Shown piece by piece: positions 29,447-37,272 of a DNA stretch of 43,945 bases. Origin of the DNA: a virus. Positions within the stretch are counted from its first letter, which is position 1. Each line of letters opens with the position of its first letter. The notes beneath the pieces are model-generated. The model made no database searches. It saw nothing but the letters and a program-made list of their open reading frames with translations, and was not told the DNA's origin. A program made the translations under genes and the position numbers. The DNA lies in the IMG/VR virus record IMGVR_UViG_3300032046_000058, positions 1-43,945 of that record; one strand, written 5' to 3'.

Positions 29447-32400
29447 CGTGGAAGGAACTGAAAAGATTGGCGGCCAACACCCTCGCCACGAGGTTTAAGG
29501 GTAGAACTACAGAATATACCGGAAGGTTAAGATATGAATTAGACCAAATAGAGTTACAGGGTGCTGAGGATTATTGGATTGACCTATATGATAGTAAAAG
29601 AACGTTCGACACCAACCATAATGGGTTGGTATTTCCACTGCTTCTTGGGATAACCAGCATCAACCCAATAGAACGCAGCATACCACATAATATTGTATAT
29701 CAACCAGATTATCCAGACATTGATACTGACTTCCTACCGATAGCACGCGATCATATTAAAAAATATGCATCAAAACAATATGGTGAGGATCGCGTATGTA
29801 GTGTTGGGTTGTGGCAGACATATAAACCAAAGTTGGCGATAACAGACGTGTGTAGGGTAATGAAGATTGACCCAACAGAAGCGCAGAGGCTTACTAAAGA
29901 ACTACCAGATGAATTCGACGATATGGATTTTGAAGCGGCATGTAATGCCTACCCGAATTTTAAGACATTTGCGGACAATAACGACAGCGTAATCAAAATG
30001 TCGTATAGGCTAGTGAAATTAATTAGGTCCCAAGGAAGACATGCAGGTGGGTTAATAATATCAAGCGTACCAGTACGTGATTATATTCCTCTTACTAAAA
30101 GCCCATCTGGACCAAAAGGGCAATGGACATCGGCGTGGACGGAAGGCAAAAGCACTCAACTGTCAAAATTTGGATTTATAAAATTTGACATACTTGGCTT
30201 AACCAACCTTTTGCATATATGGATATGCAAACAGTTTATAAAGAAAAATCGCGGAGTTATAATCGATTGGGGCGATATGGACCCCGAGGTTGATAGGGCC
30301 GGGTGGGAAATATTGCCGGATGGCACCAAGAGCGCCATAAGTTTTAAGGACGACCTAGCGTTAGATATGGCCGATAAGAGAAGAGTAGAGACCATATTCC
30401 AATTTGAAACAGATCTCGCTAAAAGCATAATCCAAAAGGGGCATGGTGTAAAAAGTTTCTATGACATGGTTATTTATACGTCTCTTGGTAGACCAGGACC
30501 TTTACCGCTGGTCAACGATTATGTTGCAAGAAGAGACGCCAAAAATGATGATTGGAAAACCAAAGAGGACCCTAAAATAGTAGAAATTTTATCAGACACT
30601 TACGGGATTATAGTTTTTCAGGAGCAACTAAGCAAGTTCTTCATCAAAATATGTGGATTCACAGTACCAGAAGCCGAAGCCGCGAGAAAGGCTGTAGCTA
30701 AGAAGTGGGCCGATCAACTAAAAAAGATCAAAGACAAGATGATTGCTGGGGCTACCAAAACAATCGGGCACGATAAGGCGGTTGAGTGGTGGGGTAAAAT
30801 AGAGTCATTTGCTAGATATTGCTTCAATGCCTGCCTAGACGGCGACACGACCATTGTCAATCCAATAACATTAGAAAGGACGACGATAGAACAATTATAT
30901 CTAAATCCAAAGCCGTTCAAGCTGTTGTCATTTAATAATGGTGAACTAGTAGCCGACGATGTGGTCAATATACACTACAATGGCATGCTGCCAATATATC
31001 AAGTTATGTTTAGTAATGGGCTTACGCAGAACGTGACTATTGGCCATAAATTTATGAATGTTTATGGCAACATGGAAACTGTTAAGTCTCTCTTGAAGAC
31101 CGGTCATGCAATCAAATATATAAGTGATAGCATGACTGGAGGAGAATATGTTTCACAAGCTAAATCTGCAAATAGAGAAAGAAGTGGTAAGGATGTACCA
31201 GGAGGGTGCATCATACAAAGAAATAAAAAACGACATAAGAGCATTTTCATCGGACGGAACGATAAGGAGAATAATAAAAAAGCATGGCGTACAGAGATCA
31301 TTTATAACTCAAGCATCCAACAGTGTGAACCATTATTACTTTTCGAAGATAGATTCGCCAGAAAAGGCATATTGGATCGGGATGTTGATAGCAGATGGGT
31401 ACGTTCACAACGGGAGGGGATATGTAAGTTTGCAGCTCAATTCGAAAGATCAATTGCTGGTGGAGCAATTTGGCCAAGATATAAAAACACCAAGGAAGAT
31501 GGTAATCTGCAAGAAACAGCGTGCTGGTCCGCAATCGAGGATATCAGCCAGCAGCAGGATGTTATTAGCGGACCTAAGCAAATATGGTGTGATTCAGGGA
31601 AAAGAAGGACGGGAGATAATGCCACGCATGCGGTTTATTTCCCATCTTCTGAGAGGGCTTATGGATGGAGACGGAACGATTATCGTAAATGGCAAGGGAT
31701 ATCCTATGGTAAAATTTTGCGGATCTCCGAAAGTAGTAAAAGGATTCAGGGACGCGATAATCAAGCACTGCAGGGTAAGAGTGAGCAAGATAACAGAATA
31801 TTCAGAGAGGATGAACGCTGTGGCGTGGTCTGGCCTAAAACAGTGCAAACCGATCCTGAGATATCTCTACAGGGGGGCAACGAGATTCTTGGTAAGGAAG
31901 CAAATCGTAGCGGATGCTATATTAAGAGCATCAGATATATCGGAGTTAAGAGGACATATTCGCCAGAGATGAGATCTATTCAGCACAATTACATAACCTC
32001 ACCACAGGATGGTCAACCAATACAAGCAAATTCACATGCAATGGCTTATATAGTTATTACATTTAGGTGTTTGTGGTTGAAAGCCCACTATCCAACAGAA
32101 TGGTGGGCATCGGTCATGACGAATTGCAAACGCGAAAAGTTGGTTAAGTATATGGGAATCGCTAGATCTGAGGGAGTGAAATTCGGCTCCCTTGACTACA
32201 ACCAGCTTAGCCAGACTTTCTCGGTCAGCGGGGATACAATTACTTTGGGGTTAGAAAGCATTAAAGGCATTGGCGATAAAGCTGCATTAAAAGCGCAAGG
32301 CGACCGCGATTGCACCAGTTTTGATGAATTTGTGTCACAAGCATCGAAGAACAAAATAATATTTGAGCGGTTAATTAAACTCGGCGCATTTGATAAATTA

Positions 32401-33030
32401 CACCCAAATAGGAAAGCATTATGGAACTGGTATCTTTATAAATATGGATCTGGGAATGACACCAAGATCGTTAAAGAAGAAGTGGCGGCCAAATTAGCGT
32501 GGAGCGATGAGAATATTGCTAAAGAGAGGCTGAGACAGACTAAAGAATTTCTAGCCAATTATCCTAGGAAAAAGAAGATACCAGCTCATATAGAAAAATG
32601 GAAACCGAAAAACAATCCGACAATCCAACAATTCGAAGAAATGTTCGGAGATTTTTCATATGAGGAAAGGCTAAAATTTGAAAAGGAATATCTTGGATAT
32701 TATTGGAGCTCGCCTCTTGGTATATATAATTGCGCCAACCAAACTATAGATGATGCTAGATCTACTGGGATTCTTGAGGCGGTGATTGATAGCATTGATA
32801 CTAGGAGAGGCAAAAACGGAGCATTTAAACAATTAAATGTCACAGATGGTATTGAAATTGCCAAAGTAATGGTGTGGCCCGATGAACTTGCTATCAATGA
32901 CGAGAATATATTCAAGGAAGGCATGGGAGTTAGAATGAGAGTATCTTGGAAAGAAGAATATTTGAGCTTTAACGTTAGATCAGGCTCAATTGTATTGCCA
33001 CTGGAGAAGAAGAATGCTGCTCCAATCTAA
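29443..33030 (+). CDS. dnaE: DNA polymerase III alpha, C-terminal half with intein
   Basis: A 1195-aa protein holding the catalytic palm ([10 protein letters not shown] near residues 88-97 with two catalytic Asp), the fingers, a helix-hairpin-helix ([15 protein letters not shown] near 936-950) and a C-terminal OB-fold. Extein continuity is clear across the insertion: FARYCFNA then [21 protein letters not shown], which matches [24 protein letters not shown] of DnaE. Residues 464-863 are an intein. The first 90 residues are unusual: [13 protein letters not shown] and [13 protein letters not shown] repeat in degenerate form the palm segment of the N-half protein. ATGA overlap with the preceding gene. 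Confidence 0.9.
   Translation: [1195 protein letters not shown]
30832..32031 (+). other. Intein in the DNA polymerase alpha C-half
   Basis: The intein begins at Cys464 ([11 protein letters not shown], block A) and ends at Asn863 before the extein Ser (QAN then SHAMAY). Block B has VTIGHKFM (TxxH) near residue 530, and block F has SIQHNYIT near 850. The penultimate residue is Ala rather than His, a known but less common variant. The insertion interrupts the conserved FN-x-SH motif of the polymerase. Between blocks B and F the polymerase frame is open but not protein-like, because an endonuclease is encoded there in another frame. Confidence 0.85.
31148..31972 (+). CDS. LAGLIDADG homing endonuclease, out of frame inside the intein
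   Basis: A 274-aa protein read in the +1 frame relative to the polymerase. The ATG at 31148 follows GGAGGAGAAT, a strong ribosome-binding site. An N-terminal helix-turn-helix (residues 8-48) is followed by the first LAGLIDADG-type helix WIGMLIADGYV near 76-86 and the second LLRGLMDGDGTI near 167-178. The stop lies at 31970-31972, at the start of block F. The endonuclease would be made separately from the polymerase and would cut intein-less alleles. The pattern of C-ending codons before AA, AG and GA shows that stops in the polymerase frame are avoided. Confidence 0.9.
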   Translation: MFHKLNLQIEKEVVRMYQEGASYKEIKNDIRAFSSDGTIRRIIKKHGVQRSFITQASNSVNHYYFSKIDSPEKAYWIGMLIADGYVHNGRGYVSLQLNSKDQLLVEQFGQDIKTPRKMVICKKQRAGPQSRISASSRMLLADLSKYGVIQGKEGREIMPRMRFISHLLRGLMDGDGTIIVNGKGYPMVKFCGSPKVVKGFRDAIIKHCRVRVSKITEYSERMNAVAWSGLKQCKPILRYLYRGATRFLVRKQIVADAILRASDISELRGHIRQR

Positions 33031-33442
33031 AGACGGCATCAGATGCGATATTTGCGGTATGGTTCTGAAAAATGAGTTTATATATTATTCAGAAGAGTGG
33101 AGAGCAATCGAAGTAAATAATGTTGGACAATCAGTAAGGCCAGGAGGCTTGATTGGATCATTCGACATTTGTCCATCGTGCTATAGCAGCAGATTGGAAA
33201 GTTGTAAAAAGAACATCAATAAATTCAAAGCTGGTAGTATTAAATGTGATTTATGCCCGCTATATATAAGCGGCAGCAAGTTTGTATATTTTAGGGTTAT
33301 GGTTGATAAAGCCGATGTTAGTTCGGATGGACATGCGGGTGTTGAAAGAAAATTCATGGATTTTAATGTGTGTTTATCTTGCAAAAACCAGGTTTTTGCT
33401 AAGATGGAGCAAACTAAGAGTAAAGGAGGAGATTGGTCATGA
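33014..33442 (+). CDS. Double zinc-finger protein of unknown function
   Basis: A 142-aa protein starting at the ATG at 33014 (GGAGAAGAAGA upstream), overlapping the end of the polymerase gene by 17 bases. Four Cys pairs are visible: CDIC near residue 9, CPSC near 49, CDLC near 76 and CLSC near 121, enough for two zinc sites. The two halves look like repeated modules. It may be a DNA-binding accessory of the replication operon; no exact family recognised. Confidence 0.65.
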   Translation: MLLQSKDGIRCDICGMVLKNEFIYYSEEWRAIEVNNVGQSVRPGGLIGSFDICPSCYSSRLESCKKNINKFKAGSIKCDLCPLYISGSKFVYFRVMVDKADVSSDGHAGVERKFMDFNVCLSCKNQVFAKMEQTKSKGGDWS

Positions 33443-33972
33443 GCGAGAAGAAGAAAGTTAATATGTCTGATAAAACTGTTCTAGCGTATAGTTTACGCCA
33501 CGTATTTGTTAATGGCGCTGAAGTTGAATCTAGACCAGTACAGTGGGATGGGAAAGATTACGATGGCCAAGGACATGACGAGTCAGGTAGAGGCGTATTG
33601 CCAATTGCATATATAACAACATGCCCAGAATGTGGTAATTTGATCCAATTTGGCGCGTCAGACATTGTGATTAAAGATGGTAAAGATATAGTAGTATGTC
33701 AGCGGTGCCTATCGCCTGGTAATAGTGGCAGACCAAAGCTTGGACCGCCGAATACCAAACTTCAGAATACGATGCCAAAATCGTCTGAAGCCAAGTCAAT
33801 TGAAACATCGAAGATCATTGAGGCACCAAAGGCAGTTGAGGCACCAAAGGCAGTTGAGGCGCCAAAGGCAGTTGAGGCACCAAAGGCAGTTGAGGCACCA
33901 AAGGCAGAACCAAAGCCTGACTTATCTGAATTTAGTGACCCGATCAAATCTGGGGCGATGAAACTTGACTGA
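33439..33972 (+). CDS. Zinc-ribbon protein with EAPKAV repeat linker
   Basis: A 177-aa protein from the ATG at 33439, which overlaps the previous stop (ATGA) and follows AAAGGAGGAG. The zinc ribbon has CPEC and CQRC near residues 56-90. A flexible Pro/Lys/Ala repeat region (five EAPKAV units) follows, with an acidic C-terminus (LSEFSDPIK). The arrangement, a small fold plus charged linker and acidic tail, is reminiscent of proteins that hang on SSB or polymerase, but no partner is known. Confidence 0.65.
   Translation: MSEKKKVNMSDKTVLAYSLRHVFVNGAEVESRPVQWDGKDYDGQGHDESGRGVLPIAYITTCPECGNLIQFGASDIVIKDGKDIVVCQRCLSPGNSGRPKLGPPNTKLQNTMPKSSEAKSIETSKIIEAPKAVEAPKAVEAPKAVEAPKAVEAPKAEPKPDLSEFSDPIKSGAMKLD
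33820..33907 (+). repeat. 18-bp tandem repeat encoding EAPKAV units
   Basis: Five near-identical 18-base units (TTGAGGCACCAAAGGCAG) in the linker of the zinc-ribbon gene; one unit has GCGCC in place of GCACC. The linker length may vary by slippage between strains. Confidence 0.9.
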
Positions 33973-34861
33973 TATTATCTTAGGGAGTGGGTTGAATGGA
34001 CTTCTCGCTCACTTAATATTGGGCGAGCAGAGTAAATTTATTGCATATAAAAAATCTCGTTTTTTCTCACATCAGATCCCGATATCTGACAACCACATCG
34101 AAGCAAGCGAAGACGGCCCAAGATTGGCCACACTTATTGGCCTCCCATTACGCAAGAAATATTTCCCAGTAGCAGTGTCATATCGCGGCGAGCTAATATT
34201 CAATAAAAGAACGTGGGCGTCGACCATTGTCGATAAAGTTTTTCAAAGCCATCCAGCTGCCTATAATATGCTATGTAGAGACTTTAACGTCTATGAATTG
34301 ACTGCTAAATCATTGTACGATTTATTGATCTCAAAATATCAAGATGAAATATTAAAGTCTCCACCACAAATCATCAGAATATTAGATAAACGCGTTATTA
34401 CATCGGATGGCACAGAAATATCATACGATAGAATAATTAGTACAATTCCATTAAACGCGTTACTCGAATTGGTTGGTGACGACTCAGTTCTAAAATCACT
34501 TGACTATCATGTCTTTTTGATGGCGACTGACGTTTTCAACTTAGAGGGCGCACAAAGATGTTATATAGGTGACGTAGCCATTCCTTTTTGGAAGGTTAAT
34601 GTTTTAAATAATAATTTATATCAATTTTTTGCCAATAGCGAAGTATCTAATGCCGAAAAGGTCTTTTCTTTATTAGCTAAAGATAGGTTTAGAATAATAT
34701 CGAACACAATTATAAAAGAGGCATTTCCAGACGGCGCACCCCCAATTGAAATAATTAAGAAATTAGAATCAAAATCAATATTCTGTATTGGCAGCAATGC
34801 TAGGTGGGACTACTTTTTTGATATAGCATCTAGTATAAGTAAACTATTTTCACTAAAATGA
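33965..34861 (+). CDS. FAD/NAD-binding oxidoreductase-like protein
   Basis: A 298-aa protein with a dinucleotide-binding Rossmann start, IILGSGLNGLLAHLILG, right at the N-terminus, so the TTG at 33965 is the likely start. The RIISTIPLNALLELVG segment near residue 145 is typical of amine-oxidase or UDP-galactopyranose-mutase-like flavoproteins. The C-terminal FCIGSNARWDYFFDIASS is the usual FAD-closing segment. At 298 aa it is shorter than full UGM (about 370-390 aa). Substrate unknown. It overlaps the preceding gene by 8 bases and the UDG gene by 4. Confidence 0.6.
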   Translation: MTDIILGSGLNGLLAHLILGEQSKFIAYKKSRFFSHQIPISDNHIEASEDGPRLATLIGLPLRKKYFPVAVSYRGELIFNKRTWASTIVDKVFQSHPAAYNMLCRDFNVYELTAKSLYDLLISKYQDEILKSPPQIIRILDKRVITSDGTEISYDRIISTIPLNALLELVGDDSVLKSLDYHVFLMATDVFNLEGAQRCYIGDVAIPFWKVNVLNNNLYQFFANSEVSNAEKVFSLLAKDRFRIISNTIIKEAFPDGAPPIEIIKKLESKSIFCIGSNARWDYFFDIASSISKLFSLK

Positions 34862-35541
34862 TGTATGATTATGAAGAAGATAGGATGGAAAGGGAAAGAG
34901 CTCATTTTGATTGGATTCCCATGAATGATGCTAGAATGACGATGCTCAGGTCGCTACGTGACACATGCAAGGATTGCGTCTTATGTCAACTTGGGCGCGG
35001 GCATCAGGTGGCGCATAAAGAAAGTATAGATCCGCACGTTTTTAGCACCATGGTGCCAAGTAAGTTCATGGTGATCGGGCAGAACCCCGGCTTTGAAGAA
35101 TGCAAGCAGGATCAACCGTTCGTTGGCGATGCTGGTAAAAAGTTTAACCAAGAAATTGAAAAATATGGCCTAACGAGAAATGATTTTTATATCACCAATA
35201 TAGTAAAATGTTATACGCCAGACAATCGTAAGCCAGAACCGGGCGAAGTAGATAAATGTAAGTTATTCTTGCTCATGGAGCTAGAAATTATAAGCCCTCA
35301 ATTTGTGATTACGCTTGGTGCAGTTCCTTTTGAAATATTGTGCCCAGACGCTTTATACGCTAAGGCACTTGGTAAATTCACATACTCAGAATTGATCAAA
35401 AAGAAGGTATATGCAATATATCATCCGTCGCCTAGAAATATGATAGTAGAAGAAAGAAAAGAAAGATTTGATAGATGCGTCGAATTGCTGTGTTTAATGA
35501 TGAAAAATCTTAAGCAAACGGGGCAAGTGAGTAACACGTAA
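34858..35541 (+). CDS. Family-4-type uracil-DNA glycosylase (Fe-S)
   Basis: A 227-aa protein of the UDG superfamily: MVIGQNPGFEE then QPFVGDAGKKF (family 4 has GEAPGxxED and PFVGxAG), FYITNIVKC, and YHPSPR near the C-terminus. Cys residues suited to a 4Fe-4S cluster are present: CKDCVLC near 40-46, IVKC near 120 and DKCK near 136. It removes uracil from DNA, or perhaps processes a modified base. In the replication operon it would protect the phage genome from deamination. It overlaps the FAD-protein gene start by four bases. Confidence 0.8.
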   Translation: MMYDYEEDRMERERAHFDWIPMNDARMTMLRSLRDTCKDCVLCQLGRGHQVAHKESIDPHVFSTMVPSKFMVIGQNPGFEECKQDQPFVGDAGKKFNQEIEKYGLTRNDFYITNIVKCYTPDNRKPEPGEVDKCKLFLLMELEIISPQFVITLGAVPFEILCPDALYAKALGKFTYSELIKKKVYAIYHPSPRNMIVEERKERFDRCVELLCLMMKNLKQTGQVSNT

Positions 35542-35923
35542 CGTTCTTAATGTGGCGTTTAGTTAACGTCCATTTGTCTTCTTTAGTTGTTCTAAGATAT
35601 TGTTTGAATTTTTGCATCAACGGCGATAATTCTTTATCGTCACAAGATATGGCAGACGTCAGATCATTTTTGGGTACGTACCTCGGTGGAGTCTCGCCAC
35701 GTGCGCTATCGAGTATCTTGAAAATGATGTCGAGCTTGCCCTCCCATTTGCGCTGTGCAGTTTCTTTCTTGTTAATCGGCTGCGGTCTTAGACCATCCAA
35801 TTGGCCTTTTAGTTTAATTTGGATATCATTTGATAACATTGATTGCCTTTCTATTTCTAATTTTAGGGTTTCATCTAAACCTATTTCAATTATTTCAACC
35901 TTTGATGGTCGATTGTCATCCAT
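35510..35923 (-). CDS. 137-aa basic/helical protein, unknown function
   Basis: The ATG at 35923 is chosen because GGAG lies seven bases upstream; the longer frame to 35974 would start in the divergent gene. The product is charged and helical (VEIIEIGLDETLKLEIERQ, then RKWEGKLDIIFKILDSA) with a basic C-terminal part. It overlaps the UDG gene tail to tail by 32 bases. No family recognised. Confidence 0.6.
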   Translation of the reverse strand: MDDNRPSKVEIIEIGLDETLKLEIERQSMLSNDIQIKLKGQLDGLRPQPINKKETAQRKWEGKLDIIFKILDSARGETPPRYVPKNDLTSAISCDDKELSPLMQKFKQYLRTTKEDKWTLTKRHIKNVTCYSLAPFA

Positions 35924-35924
35924 T

Positions 35925-35934
35925 GGAGAACTCC
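35925..35934. promoter_or_regulatory. Symmetric Shine-Dalgarno shared by two divergent genes
   Basis: The palindrome-like GGAGAACTCC sits between the ATG codons of a minus-strand gene (35923) and a plus-strand gene (35935). GGAG at 35925-35928 serves the plus gene with a six-base spacer; the complement of CTCC at 35931-35934 gives GGAG for the minus gene with a seven-base spacer. No room remains for promoters between the genes. Confidence 0.8.
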
Positions 35935-36681
35935 ATGAACCTATTAAATAGATGCGCCATCTGTGATTCGGCAACTAATTTAAATACCAAGATGACTGTT
36001 ACCATCGATAGTATTGAATATAATGTAGCAATATGCTCAGACCATGAGGATTCATCTCCCAAGAAAATAAAAGCAGCTATTTCAAAGCAGATCGATGAGA
36101 TCAGCAAAGCCAGAGAAGTGGCCCAAAAGTATGGTCTAATACTAATCGAGCCAACCAAAGTAGCCGCAATAACTCCAGCTGCTCCGGCTCCAGCTGCTCC
36201 GGCTCCAGCTGCTCAAATACAACCACATAAATTGCCATCTGGACTTAGAGCTCAAAAAGTGGGTTCTAGAAATCAAATTACCGCAAAAACTGCGGTTGCC
36301 GAACCAGAGCCAATCATTCTTCCGTCATCTGACGCTCCCAGTGACGCTGAAAAACACGACAATTATAACTTACCAAAAGCCACATTAAGAGAGACAGTAA
36401 AAGACCAACAGAAATTGACTACTCCGTCGCGTGGGTCTATTATCTTACCCAAAAAAATTATAGATAATGAAGGTGGGCAGACAGATATCAAGATAGTTAA
36501 CTCGGGCGGTGATCTTGCACTACAGACAAGGTTTAAACAACTAGCAGAAACTAGCAAAAGCAAACCACCAGACTTAATAAGAGGTGGTTATCTGGTGCAC
36601 AATTGTAACTCTTGTGGTGGCACTGGCAAATTAAAGGGCAGTGCGTGTATAGCGTGCGGTGGCGAGGGTATTGTTCCTTAG
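35935..36681 (+). CDS. Multidomain protein with C-terminal DnaJ-type zinc knuckle
   Basis: A 248-aa protein from the ATG at 35935; the longer frame to 35830 lacks a ribosome-binding site. An N-terminal Cys pair (CAICD) and a short beta segment are followed by an Ala/Pro linker (TPAAPAPAAPAPAAQ) and a long disordered middle. The C-terminus carries CNSCGGTGKLKG then CIACGGEG, two CxxCxGxG repeats as in DnaJ and some phage RNA-binding proteins. It may bind protein or nucleic acid. Its stop overlaps the stop of the minus gene at 36678. Confidence 0.6.
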   Translation: MNLLNRCAICDSATNLNTKMTVTIDSIEYNVAICSDHEDSSPKKIKAAISKQIDEISKAREVAQKYGLILIEPTKVAAITPAAPAPAAPAPAAQIQPHKLPSGLRAQKVGSRNQITAKTAVAEPEPIILPSSDAPSDAEKHDNYNLPKATLRETVKDQQKLTTPSRGSIILPKKIIDNEGGQTDIKIVNSGGDLALQTRFKQLAETSKSKPPDLIRGGYLVHNCNSCGGTGKLKGSACIACGGEGIVP

Positions 36682-36959
36682 TGGTGTGAATATAAATTAT
36701 ATGGTCTGACTATTGCCCCGCTTGGTGTGAATGACTTAATATTACTCCACGATTGGTCGGGATACCCTATCTTTCCAGCAGTGCCAGGAGATGGCGCATT
36801 AAAGAATTTTCTGTGTTCTGGCTTTAGCGGCGTGTCTTGATTGCCGCTCCTTGACGACAATGGTTGCCCAGTTAGTTCTGGTCTATTCGGGTCTTGTTGT
36901 TTTAGAAATTGCCCCTTATAGGCGATTAACCCCATATTATACAAATAATCAAGCTTCAT
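36678..36959 (-). CDS. 93-aa protein of unknown function
   Basis: A small Pro/Gly/Ser-rich protein beginning MKLDYLYNMGLIAYKGQF, without a cysteine pair or membrane span. No (L/I)xE site follows in the first nine residues, so I do not count it with the MKL-type tagged proteins. It overlaps the start of the next gene (36949) by 11 bases. Virion-type composition, but no family recognised. Confidence 0.5.
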   Translation of the reverse strand: MKLDYLYNMGLIAYKGQFLKQQDPNRPELTGQPLSSRSGNQDTPLKPEHRKFFNAPSPGTAGKIGYPDQSWSNIKSFTPSGAIVRPYNLYSHH

Positions 36960-37272
36960 TTAGTGATACCGCAGCCAAAAACCCGGTATTCCATTTGTGA
37001 AATGATAAGTCCGACACATTTAATTTATTTTGCTTAATAATATCACCAATTAATGTTTTCAGTTCTTCTGATTTTTGCGCATCGTCAGCGATATCTGGCT
37101 TGTCGGGGCCGAGTGGACGCATTAATATTACTAATGTATTTCCGTTGCCCATTCCGTAAGCATTTGAAAATATTGGATCCCATTCAGAAATACCACCAAT
37201 GTTGATGCGTTCGAGCTGATATCGTAGGCGGTTTGATAATGAACCCAACAATTTCTCATTGAGGATAGGCAT
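36949..37272 (-). CDS. 107-aa protein of unknown function
   Basis: A small protein (MPILNEKLLGSLSNRLRYQ) with a beta-alpha-beta feel in the middle (NTLVILMRPLGPDKP) and a C-terminal helix-strand (FHKWNTGFLAAVSL). It is directly adjacent to the next gene at 37273 with no gap, so translational coupling is likely. No family recognised. Confidence 0.55.
   Translation of the reverse strand: MPILNEKLLGSLSNRLRYQLERINIGGISEWDPIFSNAYGMGNGNTLVILMRPLGPDKPDIADDAQKSEELKTLIGDIIKQNKLNVSDLSFHKWNTGFLAAVSLNEA

Noticed and set aside
30832-32031. Group I intron with a LAGLIDADG gene in the polymerase
   Set aside because: The polymerase frame remains open through the insertion, with intein blocks A, B and F/G at the junctions and Cys/Asn/Ser splice residues. 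An intron would not need an open frame.
26902-33030. Interpretation as two independent polymerases
   Set aside because: The two ORFs hold complementary parts of one DnaE: the PHP and GRGS motif in the first, the catalytic aspartates, fingers and OB-fold in the second. A split enzyme fits better.
35830-35934. Hydrophobic N-terminal extension (MITLIAFLFLILGF) of the 36-kb DnaJ-like protein, read as a signal peptide
   Set aside because: The extension lies antisense to another gene. The ATG at 35935 has a clear GGAG and the upstream start has none.
36678-36959. Protein starting MKLDYLYNMG counted as MKL-tagged cargo
   Set aside because: No (L/I)xE site occurs within the first dozen residues, and the gene lies far from the cargo cluster.
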